From the NCBI GenBank assembly GCA_945897985.1, contig CAMDGN010000006.1, forward strand, positions 1 to 38,279: 38,279 nucleotides of DNA. The letters run 5' to 3'. A model generated the notes under the pieces. That model saw nothing but the letters and a program-made list of their open reading frames with translations, did not search any database and was not told the DNA's origin. Shown one piece after another: positions 1 to 8,673 of the stretch (the stretch's first letter is position 1; every line of letters begins with the position of its first letter). The DNA is from a candidate division WWE3 bacterium (GTDB lineage Bacteria > Patescibacteriota > WWE3 > UBA101185 > UBA10185). The position numbers were made by a program, and so were the translations under genes.

Positions 1-1020
1 TTTGGTTGGATCTTTTGAGAATTCCTTAATTAAGGAAATTAATTCTTTGGATTTTTGTTTATTTTCGTCCGAAGCAAGAAGATCAGTGTATCCTTCTTCG
101 AAACCTTTGTTTTTAGATATTTTTGTAAATTCATTTTCGGCCATAAGTGCTGCAAGTTCATCAGCTCTTTGATCGGATCTTTTTCTAAATTCATTTCTAT
201 CGTTGGCAAATACTTCCTCGGCAGGTAAACCTTTGATAGTATCTAGCATTCTGAATTTTTCGTAATTTTTATTATATGAGAATTTTATTTTCCCCCATTG
301 TTGTTTGAACCAGTTTCCAGTTAAAGCTGCTTCTTGGGCCATATCTTCCGCTGTTCTCTGTCTTTCTCTAATGAATTCTTTTCTCTCTTGTTCAGTGAGT
401 TGGCCGATTGCTATATCAAAATTAATATCCTCGATTTTTGCATCTGGGATCTCTTTTGTTTTTTCTTTCCCCTCAGTATCTTCTGGGGTTTCTACGATTG
501 GGGCAACAGGTTTAGGTTTTTCAATTGCTTTAGGTATGGTCGGTATTGGTGTAGTTTCTGTAACTGGTTGCTTTTCGGCTGAGGTTTCCTTGGCTTTTGG
601 ATCTCGGTAGGCAGATGCTGCATAATTAAAATCATCACGGTTGGATCCCTTCGGGTCAAGCTGGTTCATTGGGTTTTGAGTAGTTGCAGTTTTATCCAAA
701 ATCGATCGGTTATATTTTCCTAATAGCTGAACTGGTTCAGGGCTATCTTGGGTTGGAGCTTTTTCATTTGTTTCGCCATAAGCAAAAGCTACTCTATTGA
801 ACTCTACTCTATTTTTCGCGTTACTATCTAAAACATTTGGGTTATCTGGTTTGGATTCAGGTTTTGTTGCAGGTCTGTAACCAAAGCTATTATATGAATC
901 ATCCGAAGTTGTTGGTGAGGAAGTACTCGGGCTTGTTCCCGGTTTATTATTAAAGGGCTGTTTATTTCTTGGAGCTCTACCACCATCTTTGGCAGAAGGT
1001 GAAGGTGTAATTGATTCCAT
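1..1020 (-). CDS. Partial hypothetical protein (runs off the left edge), low-complexity Pro/Thr/Lys-rich N-terminal half followed by a charged, probably helical region
   Basis: Not in the ORF track because no stop lies inside the window. I checked every codon of this frame (positions congruent to 1 mod 3, minus strand): no TAA/TAG/TGA from ATG at 1020 to position 1. Starts MESITPSPSAKDGGRAPRNKQPFNNKPGTSPSTSSPTTSDD... Confidence 0.8.
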   Translation of the reverse strand, partial: MESITPSPSAKDGGRAPRNKQPFNNKPGTSPSTSSPTTSDDSYNSFGYRPATKPESKPDNPNVLDSNAKNRVEFNRVAFAYGETNEKAPTQDSPEPVQLLGKYNRSILDKTATTQNPMNQLDPKGSNRDDFNYAASAYRDPKAKETSAEKQPVTETTPIPTIPKAIEKPKPVAPIVETPEDTEGKEKTKEIPDAKIEDINFDIAIGQLTEQERKEFIRERQRTAEDMAQEAALTGNWFKQQWGKIKFSYNKNYEKFRMLDTIKGLPAEEVFANDRNEFRKRSDQRADELAALMAENEFTKISKNKGFEEGYTDLLASDENKQKSKELISLIKEFSKDPTK

Positions 1021-1028
1021 TAAGACTC

Positions 1029-1057
1029 ATTCTGGCTGGATTATTGAGCAAAGTCAA
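1029..1057 (-). promoter_or_regulatory. Possible promoter of the 1-1020 ORF: TTGACT-17-CAGAAT, 8 nt before ATG
   Basis: Minus strand TTGACT TTGCTCAATAATCCAGC CAGAAT GAGTCTTA ATG. Confidence 0.4.
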
Positions 1058-1061
1058 GTTA

Positions 1062-2105
1062 CTAGATTTGATAGAGGTCGTGAGATTCTGATTCTCTCAT
1101 ACCCGCTGTTGAGATTGCAACAAACTTGGCATTTTTTTGTAATTCTGAGATGTTAAATCCTCCAGAGTAAGAGATTCCTGAAGAGATTCCGGCTTTTAGT
1201 TTTTCTATTAAATCTTCCAAACTTCCTTTGTATAAAACAGCGCCACTCACTCCCTCAATATGTTTAAGGTAGTTTTTATCATTCTTTATATTTTCTAGAT
1301 GTTTTTCTTTTTGTTCAGCGGATGTTGATCCAAAATATTTTTTGAATTTTTTACCGTTTGATTCAACAATTTCTCCTGGAGTTTCATCAGTTCCCGCTAA
1401 CATATTTCCAAGCATAACAGCTGAGGCTCCAGCAGCTAAAGCTTTGACAATATCTCCTGAGTTTTTTATTCCTCCATCAGCAATAATCGTTTTATTAAAC
1501 TCTTTTGCAGCTCTTGAAGCTTCAAGTATCGCGGTAAGTTGTGGTACACCGTGTCCGGTTTCGATCCTAGTTGTACAAATTGATCCAGGACCAACACCAA
1601 CTTTTACCACATCAGCCCCCATTTCAAATAAATCTTTGGCTGCTTCGTAGGTGGCAACATTACCAGCAATTAAGGTTGTGTTAGGAAAATTTTGTTTGAT
1701 TTCTTTGGTGACCTCGAGCACTCTTTCCATGTGACCATGAGCTACATCTATAACTAAGCAATCAACCCTATTTTCAACTAGAGCCCTCGCTCTTTCAAGA
1801 TAGTCCCCTTTTATTCCAATTGAAGCTCCAACCTTAACATTTTCTTTTTTAATTTCTTTTAGCATTTCAATTTGAATATCAGATGTATTAAATCTAGGTA
1901 AGATAGAGATTCCGCCCAGCTTAGCCAAAGCTAAAGCCATTTTAATTCCGGTGACTGAATCCATGTTGGCCGAACAAATTGGTAGATCTAAAGATAAATT
2001 TTCGGATAGCTTAGACTGAAGTGAAACTTCACTTCTAGATTTAACTTTTGATTTCTGTGGGGTTAGCAGAACATCGTCATAAGAATATGTAATATCAAAT
2101 GGCAC
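1062..2105 (-). CDS. IMP dehydrogenase / GMP reductase family protein without CBS domains (GTG start)
   Basis: YSYDDVLLTPQKS N-terminus, ANMDSVTG, GVGPGSICTTRIETGHGVPQ, ADGGIKNSGDIVKALAAGASAVMLGNMLAGTDETPGE; 347 aa with no CBS-pair insertion. Confidence 0.9.
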   Translation of the reverse strand: MPFDITYSYDDVLLTPQKSKVKSRSEVSLQSKLSENLSLDLPICSANMDSVTGIKMALALAKLGGISILPRFNTSDIQIEMLKEIKKENVKVGASIGIKGDYLERARALVENRVDCLVIDVAHGHMERVLEVTKEIKQNFPNTTLIAGNVATYEAAKDLFEMGADVVKVGVGPGSICTTRIETGHGVPQLTAILEASRAAKEFNKTIIADGGIKNSGDIVKALAAGASAVMLGNMLAGTDETPGEIVESNGKKFKKYFGSTSAEQKEKHLENIKNDKNYLKHIEGVSGAVLYKGSLEDLIEKLKAGISSGISYSGGFNISELQKNAKFVAISTAGMRESESHDLYQI

Positions 2106-2112
2106 GAGTATT

Positions 2113-2141
2113 ACTTTAACTATTTAAAAATTATTTGTCAA
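2113..2141 (-). promoter_or_regulatory. Putative leaderless promoter of the IMPDH/GMPR gene: TTGACA-17-TAAAGT, 7 nt before GTG
   Basis: Minus strand TTGACA AATAATTTTTAAATAGT TAAAGT AATACTC GTG; the -35 lies in the 3' end of rnhB. Confidence 0.7.
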
Positions 2142-2804
2142 TAAAGATAATCTAGTCATGGATTTAATTGGTTCGAACGATTTTCTGTGAATACTAGAAA
2201 AGCCGCACCTTTTGATTGTTTCAATATGGGCGGCGGTTCCATACCCTTTGTGTGAATCAAAGCCGTAAATTTTAAATTCATCCTGCTCCCCTACTTTTTT
2301 CATAAGTTCGTCTCTATAAAATTTCGCAATAATCGAGGCAGATGCTATTGCAAGCGAGGTGTTATCCCCTTTTATTAGACTTGATTGTTTGTGAGAGTCT
2401 ATCTCTTTGATTCTAAAAGCGTCGATTAAAACAAAATCAATTCTTTTAGCATAGGCGTACATGTAATTTTTTAAAAAAGAATTATTTGTAACTTTGGAGA
2501 TTCCCATACTATCAATATCGTTATTTGAGGCTTCGTCTACTGCGTAAAAATACGCAATTTCTTTGATGAAAGCTGACAATTCTTCTCTTTTTTTCTCAGA
2601 AAGTTTTTTTGAGTCTTTGATTTGGTTAATTCTTTTTAATATTTCTGGATTTTTTGATAACTCAACTAGATTTTCAATATCGTAAACCACAATTGCAGTA
2701 ACTAATGGACCAGCTAAACATCCTCTTCCCACCTCGTCGATTCCCCCAATGAATCTATGGTTTTGATTTTTATAAATATTGATTTCAAAATCCATTAAGC
2801 TCAT
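2124..2804 (-). CDS. rnhB: Ribonuclease HII
   Basis: GGIDEVGRGCLAGPLVTAIVV, KDSKKLSEKKREEL, SIIAKFYRDELM, YGFDSHKGYGTAAH. Confidence 0.95.
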   Translation of the reverse strand: MSLMDFEINIYKNQNHRFIGGIDEVGRGCLAGPLVTAIVVYDIENLVELSKNPEILKRINQIKDSKKLSEKKREELSAFIKEIAYFYAVDEASNNDIDSMGISKVTNNSFLKNYMYAYAKRIDFVLIDAFRIKEIDSHKQSSLIKGDNTSLAIASASIIAKFYRDELMKKVGEQDEFKIYGFDSHKGYGTAAHIETIKRCGFSSIHRKSFEPIKSMTRLSLLTNNF

Positions 2805-3816
2805 GAATGCAGGTTAGAACCAAATTAATAGCTGTACTTATATTTTCAGATTCAACTTGAGCCCCTGCCGCCAGTAAATGTCCTCCCCCGCCTAGTTTGA
2901 TAGCCATATCTCTAACAGGAAAATTCCACCCAGCACAAGATCTGAAACTGATATTAAATAAATTCGGATTTAACAAATCTTGGGTAACCGAAAAGACAAA
3001 TTTTGTTTTTTCAATATTTCTAATTAAGTTGGCTCCGTTAGTTGTTTCTGAAAAAGTATGACTCACTCCGGATTCTTCTCTTTCATTGCTTGTCATAGAT
3101 GTGTATGCAAAATCATTTTTATAAACTAGATTATTTAGATATATTTTTTGTAAGTTGTATTCCTCAAGTGGTTTGTGGGATTCTAAGCTATCTATAATTT
3201 TAAAATACTCTTCATTACCAAAGATGCTGCAATAATCTTGAATAATTTGCAGTGATTGAATAAATTTATGATCCTTATGCTTAAAAAACCCTGAATCCCC
3301 CAACATTCCGATGATAATAAATTCGAAATTCCCTTTTTTAATTTCGATGTTTGCAGATTTTAAAATTTCATAAACTATTGATGAGGCCGATAGGTTTGAT
3401 GTATCAACGTAATTTAGACCTTTTGACTCAAGATTGCTCATATGGTGGTCTACAACCGCTACGGAAATGAAATCTGGCAATTTGAAGTCTTTAATGTTTG
3501 TTGTTCTGGAGAATTCAGGAAAATCAATAAATATGAGTAAATCCCCTACCCTATAATCAAATTCAGCTGGATCCACGACCTGTAGTTTATCTCCAAGAAT
3601 TTCTTTTATCTTTAAATAGATATTTGCAGAAGGTTCGTCTTTGGTTAGAATTTTTAATTCAGCCTTTGGATTATATTTTTCAATAAAATTTATAAATCCT
3701 AAATTAGAACCAATTGAGTCTAGATCTGGGGATTTATGAAAAAATTGGATAACCCTTGAAGCTTTAGAAGTTTGTTCTGCCAAATTTGTAACAAATTCAG
3801 GCAGATTCTGGTTCAT
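2785..3816 (-). CDS. DHH/DHHA1 family phosphoesterase (NrnA-like oligoribonuclease/pAp phosphatase)
   Basis: VVDHHMSN motif and C-terminal GGGGHLLAAGA; overlaps the rnhB start. Confidence 0.88.
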   Translation of the reverse strand: MNQNLPEFVTNLAEQTSKASRVIQFFHKSPDLDSIGSNLGFINFIEKYNPKAELKILTKDEPSANIYLKIKEILGDKLQVVDPAEFDYRVGDLLIFIDFPEFSRTTNIKDFKLPDFISVAVVDHHMSNLESKGLNYVDTSNLSASSIVYEILKSANIEIKKGNFEFIIIGMLGDSGFFKHKDHKFIQSLQIIQDYCSIFGNEEYFKIIDSLESHKPLEEYNLQKIYLNNLVYKNDFAYTSMTSNEREESGVSHTFSETTNGANLIRNIEKTKFVFSVTQDLLNPNLFNISFRSCAGWNFPVRDMAIKLGGGGHLLAAGAQVESENISTAINLVLTCIHELNGF

Positions 3817-6422
3817 TATTCTGAGTCTTCAGCAGCGTTTAAGATATCAACTAAATCTTCGGAAGCGTCCATAAATGCAGCTCCTACAAGGTGATCTCCA
3901 GAGTCAAGTTTAATAAGTCTGACACCGATTGTAGATCTTCCCATTTCAGGAATTGATTTTGCTGCAAGTCTAATAACCTTACCTGATTTAGAAGCAAGCA
4001 AGACATCATTTGAATAATCTTTAGCTACAACTCTAGTCGCAACTACATTCCCAGTTTTATCAGATACTTTATAAGTAATAATTCCTGAGCCGCCTCTAGT
4101 TTGAGTTTTATATTCATCTAGAGGTGTCTTTTTTCCATAACCTAGCTCGGTAACAACTACCAGTGATGCGTCAGCTTGCGATTTTGCAATAACATCCATA
4201 GCAATTAATTTGTGTGATTTAAGAAGCTTTACCCCTCCAACTCCAGATGCGGATCTTCCCATTGGTCTTACGTCGTCTTCTGAGAATCTAATTGATTGCC
4301 CTTTGTCTGATACTAAAATGATATCGTCGTCCCCGCAGGTAAGTTTGGCAGCAATTAGAGTGTCTCCATCGGTTAGGTTAATAGCAATAATTCCGTTATT
4401 TCTAATATTAGCGAACTCTGTAATTGAAGTTTTCTTAACCTTACCTTGTGTTGTTCCAAGTACAACATAGCAGCTTTTGTCATCGAATATATCGTTTGAA
4501 GCTGTAATAAACTCTTCAACTTTCTCGTCTTGTGAAATGTTTAAGAAATTAACTATTGCTGTTCCTTTAGCTATTCTTGAGGATTCAGGGATATCCCAAA
4601 CTTTCAATTTGTAAACTTTACCTTTAGTTGTAAAGAACATTGCAAAGTCGTGGGTTGAGCAAACTCTGATTTGATCAATATTATCTTCTTCTCTTAAAGT
4701 TTGTCCTGAAACTCCTTTTCCTCCTCTACCCTGCTTTCTGTATGAATCTGGCTTTAGTCTCTTGATGTATCCATTTTCAGAGATTGAGATGATGCAAGGC
4801 TCATTAACCACTAAATCTTCATCTGTTAATTCCCCAAGTTTTCCTTTAACGACTTTAGTTCTTCTATCATCTTTATACTTATTTTTGATTTCAAGATTTT
4901 CTCTTTTTACTTCATCAAGGATTCTCTTAGGTGAAGCTAGAAGATCCCTACAATCTTTGATAATTGCTTGGATTTGATTTAACTCTTCCTCAATCTTATA
5001 TCTTTCAAGCGCAGAAAGTTTTCTTAATTGTAGGTCTAAAATAGCTTGAGCTTGTAAATCTGAAAATTCAAATCTTTTAATAAGGCCAGATCTAGCCTCA
5101 TCAGTATCTTTAGCTCCTCTAATGATTTTAATTACCTCATCAATGAAATCAACAGCAATTTTAAGTCCCATTAAGAGATGTTCTCTATCTAAAGCTTTTC
5201 TTAAAATGTATTGAGTTCTTTTTATAACAACAAGTTGTCTATGTTTTACAAATTCTTCAAGAATTGCTTTAAGTCCCATAACTTTTGGCTCGTTATGAAC
5301 TAGCATGACCATATTAGCGTTAAATGCGGTTTGAAGTTGTGTATATTTATATAGTTGGTTTTGGATTTTTTGAGCCATGGCGTCTTTTTTGAGCTCAATC
5401 ACAATTCTAATTCCGAGTTTATTAGTTTCATCTCTAAGATCTGAGATTCCAATGATTTTTTTATCTTTAACACAGTCGGCGATTTTTTCAATTAAGGTTG
5501 ATTTGTTGACTTGGTATGGAATTTCAGTGACGATAATTGAGGTTTTACCTTTTTTATCATCCTCAACTGTCATTTTAGCCCTAGCTACAACTCTACCCTT
5601 TCCTACAGCATAGATCTGCATTATATCTTTTTGATCGTAGATAATTCCGCCAGTTGGAAAGTCGGGACCTTTAACGTGTTTTACAAGATCCTCGATAGTT
5701 GCATGGGAGGTGAATACTGGTTTGGACACCTGTTCCAAGTCGGTTTTCTCTGGAGGAGTTCCAATTTCGTCTGCTTTTTCGATAAGCTCGTTAATTCCAT
5801 CACAAACTTCGGCTAGGTTATGAGGAGGTATGTTTGTTGCCATACCTACAGCAATACCTACAGCTCCGTTTAATAGGATATTAGGGATAGCTGATGGTAG
5901 GAATGTGGGTTCTTCGTTTTGAAGGTCGTTGATTTCGAATTTAACAGTATCTTTGTCGATATCTCGAAGTAGCTCTTCAGCAATCTTTGACATCTTGGAT
6001 TCGGTGTACCTCATCGCCGCAGCCCCGTCTCCGTCTACGTTACCGAAATTTCCTTGTCCAAGAATTAATGGATATCTTAATGAGAAGTCTTGAGCCATTC
6101 TGACTAAGGCTTCATAAACTGACATGTCTCCGTGTGGGTGATAGGATTTTAGAACCTCTCCGACAACAGCGGCACATTTAGAAAATCTTGCGTCAGGAGT
6201 CATGCCTTGTTCCTTCATCGCGTAGATGATTCTTCTTTGAACTGGTTTTAAACCATCTCTAATATCAGGAAGAGATCTTGAAACGATAACTGACATGGCA
6301 TAGTCAAGAAAGGCTCGTTCCATTTCGTTAGAAATCTCTGCTGGCTCAACGCCTCCCGCTTCAATTTCTAAAGATTCGAATTCTTCATTGTTTTCTAGAT
6401 TTTGGTTTAATTGATCATCCAT
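3816..6422 (-). CDS. gyrA: DNA gyrase subunit A
   Basis: [54 protein letters not shown], GyrA-box-like QGRGGKGV and C-terminal beta-pinwheel repeats. Confidence 0.97.
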   Translation of the reverse strand: MDDQLNQNLENNEEFESLEIEAGGVEPAEISNEMERAFLDYAMSVIVSRSLPDIRDGLKPVQRRIIYAMKEQGMTPDARFSKCAAVVGEVLKSYHPHGDMSVYEALVRMAQDFSLRYPLILGQGNFGNVDGDGAAAMRYTESKMSKIAEELLRDIDKDTVKFEINDLQNEEPTFLPSAIPNILLNGAVGIAVGMATNIPPHNLAEVCDGINELIEKADEIGTPPEKTDLEQVSKPVFTSHATIEDLVKHVKGPDFPTGGIIYDQKDIMQIYAVGKGRVVARAKMTVEDDKKGKTSIIVTEIPYQVNKSTLIEKIADCVKDKKIIGISDLRDETNKLGIRIVIELKKDAMAQKIQNQLYKYTQLQTAFNANMVMLVHNEPKVMGLKAILEEFVKHRQLVVIKRTQYILRKALDREHLLMGLKIAVDFIDEVIKIIRGAKDTDEARSGLIKRFEFSDLQAQAILDLQLRKLSALERYKIEEELNQIQAIIKDCRDLLASPKRILDEVKRENLEIKNKYKDDRRTKVVKGKLGELTDEDLVVNEPCIISISENGYIKRLKPDSYRKQGRGGKGVSGQTLREEDNIDQIRVCSTHDFAMFFTTKGKVYKLKVWDIPESSRIAKGTAIVNFLNISQDEKVEEFITASNDIFDDKSCYVVLGTTQGKVKKTSITEFANIRNNGIIAINLTDGDTLIAAKLTCGDDDIILVSDKGQSIRFSEDDVRPMGRSASGVGGVKLLKSHKLIAMDVIAKSQADASLVVVTELGYGKKTPLDEYKTQTRGGSGIITYKVSDKTGNVVATRVVAKDYSNDVLLASKSGKVIRLAAKSIPEMGRSTIGVRLIKLDSGDHLVGAAFMDASEDLVDILNAAEDSE

Positions 6423-6428
6423 TTTTTG

Positions 6429-6458
6429 CTTTTATTGTTTTTAATTAAGTGCGTTCAA
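6429..6458 (-). promoter_or_regulatory. Putative gyrA promoter: TTGAAC-18-TAAAAG, 6 nt before ATG
   Basis: Read on the minus strand: TTGAAC GCACTTAATTAAAAACAA TAAAAG CAAAAA ATG. Confidence 0.4.
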
Positions 6459-6464
6459 GAGAAT

Positions 6465-7010
6465 TTATTTACTAAATTTTTCTTGGTAAGTTTTGATGGA
6501 TTTTTCGATAAGTTCGTATGCTGCTGCAGCATCTTTGAACTCTCCTACTTTAACAGTGTCTTTACCTGTTTGAGGTATTTTATAAAGTTCCATAAATGAC
6601 TTTAGGTCTTTTCTTTCGTACTCTGTTAAATCGTTAATTGATTTAACATTTTTATATCTTGGGTCTTTGTCGGCTACACAGATAATTTTTGAATCAGCCT
6701 CCCCGTTATCTTCCATTTCCATAACTCCCACTACCCTACCTTTAACTAAAGTTCCAGGTAGTAAGTTACCAGAACAGAAAACTACTGCATCAAGCGGATC
6801 GTTATCCCCTTCGTTCCAAGTTCCTGGAACATCACAGTAAGCAACTGGGTAGAATAAAGGTCCATAAAGAACCCTGTCTAATTCAAGGATTCCGTATTCA
6901 TGATTAAATTCGTATTTAGTGTAATCGCCTTTAGCAATTTCAACAAGAACGTTAATAATTTCGGGAGCTTTATCTTGTTTGATTTTATGAAATAAGTTTG
7001 TTTCGTTCAT
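6465..7010 (-). CDS. ppa: Inorganic pyrophosphatase
   Basis: KYEFNHEYGILELDRVL, GTWNEGDNDPLDAVVF, DKDPRYKNVKSINDL. Confidence 0.95.
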   Translation of the reverse strand: MNETNLFHKIKQDKAPEIINVLVEIAKGDYTKYEFNHEYGILELDRVLYGPLFYPVAYCDVPGTWNEGDNDPLDAVVFCSGNLLPGTLVKGRVVGVMEMEDNGEADSKIICVADKDPRYKNVKSINDLTEYERKDLKSFMELYKIPQTGKDTVKVGEFKDAAAAYELIEKSIKTYQEKFSK

Positions 7011-7016
7011 TGCTAA

Positions 7017-7044
7017 ATTTTACTAAATTAAACTCAATAGTCAA
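7017..7044 (-). promoter_or_regulatory. Putative leaderless ppa promoter: TTGACT-16-TAAAAT, 6 nt before ATG
   Basis: Minus strand: TTGACT ATTGAGTTTAATTTAG TAAAAT TTAGCA ATG. Confidence 0.65.
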
Positions 7045-7093
7045 ATGAATTTTTCTATCAAATACCCAATTTTGTTGAAAATCCAACGAATTA

Positions 7094-7137
7094 GGGGCGA
7101 AAAACTAGTGGAATTGCTATTCCATGTTTTTCGCCCC
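7094..7137 (-). terminator. Long hairpin 5 bp past the stop of the 7143-7334 ORF: 12-bp perfect outer stem plus 6-bp inner stem
   Basis: GGGGCGAAAAAC TAG TGGAAT TGCT ATTCCA T GTTTTTCGCCCC; no clear U-tract after it on either strand. Confidence 0.7.
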
Positions 7138-7142
7138 AAGTC

Positions 7143-7334
7143 TTAGGATTCCCGATCCTTCCATTCTCTACTTGATTCCTTTTCAGACTCACTCTTGATC
7201 TTTTTCACCCATCCTCTTGTCCAAAGGTCCAGGATAAATACCCCAAGAAATAGAAGAACTAGCAGAATCGAGATAGTAGCAATTCCAGAAAGCACTAACA
7301 GAAAGAATTGGTTAAGATATTCTCCGTCTGTCAT
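7143..7334 (-). CDS. Small single-TM membrane protein, 63 aa (start moved from 7358 to 7334)
   Basis: MTDGEYLNQFFLLVLSGIATISILLVLLFLGVFILDLWTRGW...; strong SD GGAGGAGGG just upstream of ATG 7334; TATAAT at 7368-7373. Confidence 0.7.
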   Translation of the reverse strand: MTDGEYLNQFFLLVLSGIATISILLVLLFLGVFILDLWTRGWVKKIKSESEKESSREWKDRES

Positions 7335-7367
7335 ACAACCCTCCTCCTCGAGAATCAATATATAAAA

Positions 7368-7373
7368 ATTATA
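7368..7373 (-). promoter_or_regulatory. -10 element TATAAT for the 63-aa membrane protein gene
   Basis: Consensus TATAAT on the minus strand followed by a short leader with SD. Confidence 0.5.
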
Positions 7374-7380
7374 CTCCTAA

Positions 7381-8673
7381 TTATTCTGTGATATAGACTG
7401 GCATTTCAACTTCTGCCCAATCGAAAAGTTCTTTGGCTTGGCCCTTTAAAACTTGAATGCACCCGCCTGTAGCTGGGCTTCCAATAGTTTCTGGATCTCT
7501 GGAGTAGATGATTCCGTTGTAGTCCATGTGATATGGGACTTCATGGAATCCAAAATAATAGGGACCATTGATGGTTCCAAGAGGTAGATACCACGGCATA
7601 TACCAACTATTAGTATATGAAATTGTCATTGGCACTTTATTTAGTACTTTGTAATTTCCAGCTGGGGTTTCCCAAGTTACACCTGTTGAAATTAATAAGG
7701 TTTTTTTCAACTCCCCATTCTCAAACAGGTAAGCCCTCTGTTGGGATTTATTTACTTCAACAAATTTAGGGTGCAGCGTGGTTCTTAAGGAAAAACTACC
7801 ACTTATCGGTAGAATAAAAGTTTTACTCGAGTTCTCCTCTGTTAGCCTGAATAGAAGGTAGTTAGCTAGTTTAGTTCCGGCAGCTTTGAAATTTATTTCG
7901 GTCGGGAATTTTCTAAGCTCGTTCTCCTTAATTAAATAGTTTTCAATTTTATTATTATTGATTTTTAGTACTTCTTTTTGGTTTTGGTACGTTTTGTCTA
8001 TAAATGATTCAATTACTGTTTTCGAGGCTGATATTTCCATTCTTCCAGCCTTAATGGTTAAAGGTGTAGCCAGAATCTGCTCTTTTAACTTAGTATTAGC
8101 ATTCTGATTTTGAGAGTCTTTAAATGTTTCCACGAATTTTGGGTAAATTCTTGGTTCTGCAAACGCAGATAAACTTTGATAATTTAGTTTGGAAAGGAAG
8201 TCTTTCTCATCCAATGTAATGCTTGAACTATCTCCTAGGGCGTAAAATTCGTTAGTTTCTAAATTAATATTGGGAGCATTTTTTAAATAATCGAATTCTT
8301 TATTAAGTTTATCCTTAAATTGTTCAAATTTTTTTCTATCAACAACTTGGTTTTTCTTATTATCAATAGATACCCCAATCTCAGAGAGGCTTAGCTTTAC
8401 ACTTTTCTGCGGATAATTTACATAGATACTTCTTGAGTTAATAAAACTTAATTCTTTTTCACTGATTGGGAAATAATTAAATTCACGCAGTTGCTTAACA
8501 AAAGCTAAATTATCGAAATAGCCGTTGAATTGATCTGTGTAAATTTGCAATTCGTTAGGTTTGTACGAGAAGTACAGAAATACAAAAGCAATTGCAATCA
8601 AAACAATAGATCTAGCTGTTTTATAAAAGGCAGGCATTGCTTTTATATTAAAGAAAAGTGGATTTAATATCAA
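7381..8673 (-). CDS. L,D-transpeptidase (YkuD domain) with N-terminal TM anchor
   Basis: KPFV-like KSQQRAYLFENGELKKTLLISTG, WYLPLGTINGPYYFGFHEVPY, SPATGGCIQVLKGQAKELFDW. Confidence 0.9.
   Translation of the reverse strand: MILNPLFFNIKAMPAFYKTARSIVLIAIAFVFLYFSYKPNELQIYTDQFNGYFDNLAFVKQLREFNYFPISEKELSFINSRSIYVNYPQKSVKLSLSEIGVSIDNKKNQVVDRKKFEQFKDKLNKEFDYLKNAPNINLETNEFYALGDSSSITLDEKDFLSKLNYQSLSAFAEPRIYPKFVETFKDSQNQNANTKLKEQILATPLTIKAGRMEISASKTVIESFIDKTYQNQKEVLKINNNKIENYLIKENELRKFPTEINFKAAGTKLANYLLFRLTEENSSKTFILPISGSFSLRTTLHPKFVEVNKSQQRAYLFENGELKKTLLISTGVTWETPAGNYKVLNKVPMTISYTNSWYMPWYLPLGTINGPYYFGFHEVPYHMDYNGIIYSRDPETIGSPATGGCIQVLKGQAKELFDWAEVEMPVYITE

Noticed and set aside
305-610. ORF-track plus-strand ORFs at 305-610 and 334-582
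   Set aside because: Both are antisense to the continuous 340-codon minus-strand ORF (1-1020); they lack an SD and look like shadow ORFs.
3816-6422. Possibility that this is parC rather than gyrA
   Set aside because: A GyrA-box-like QGRGGKGV is present and gyrB lies nearby; gyrase assignment preferred.
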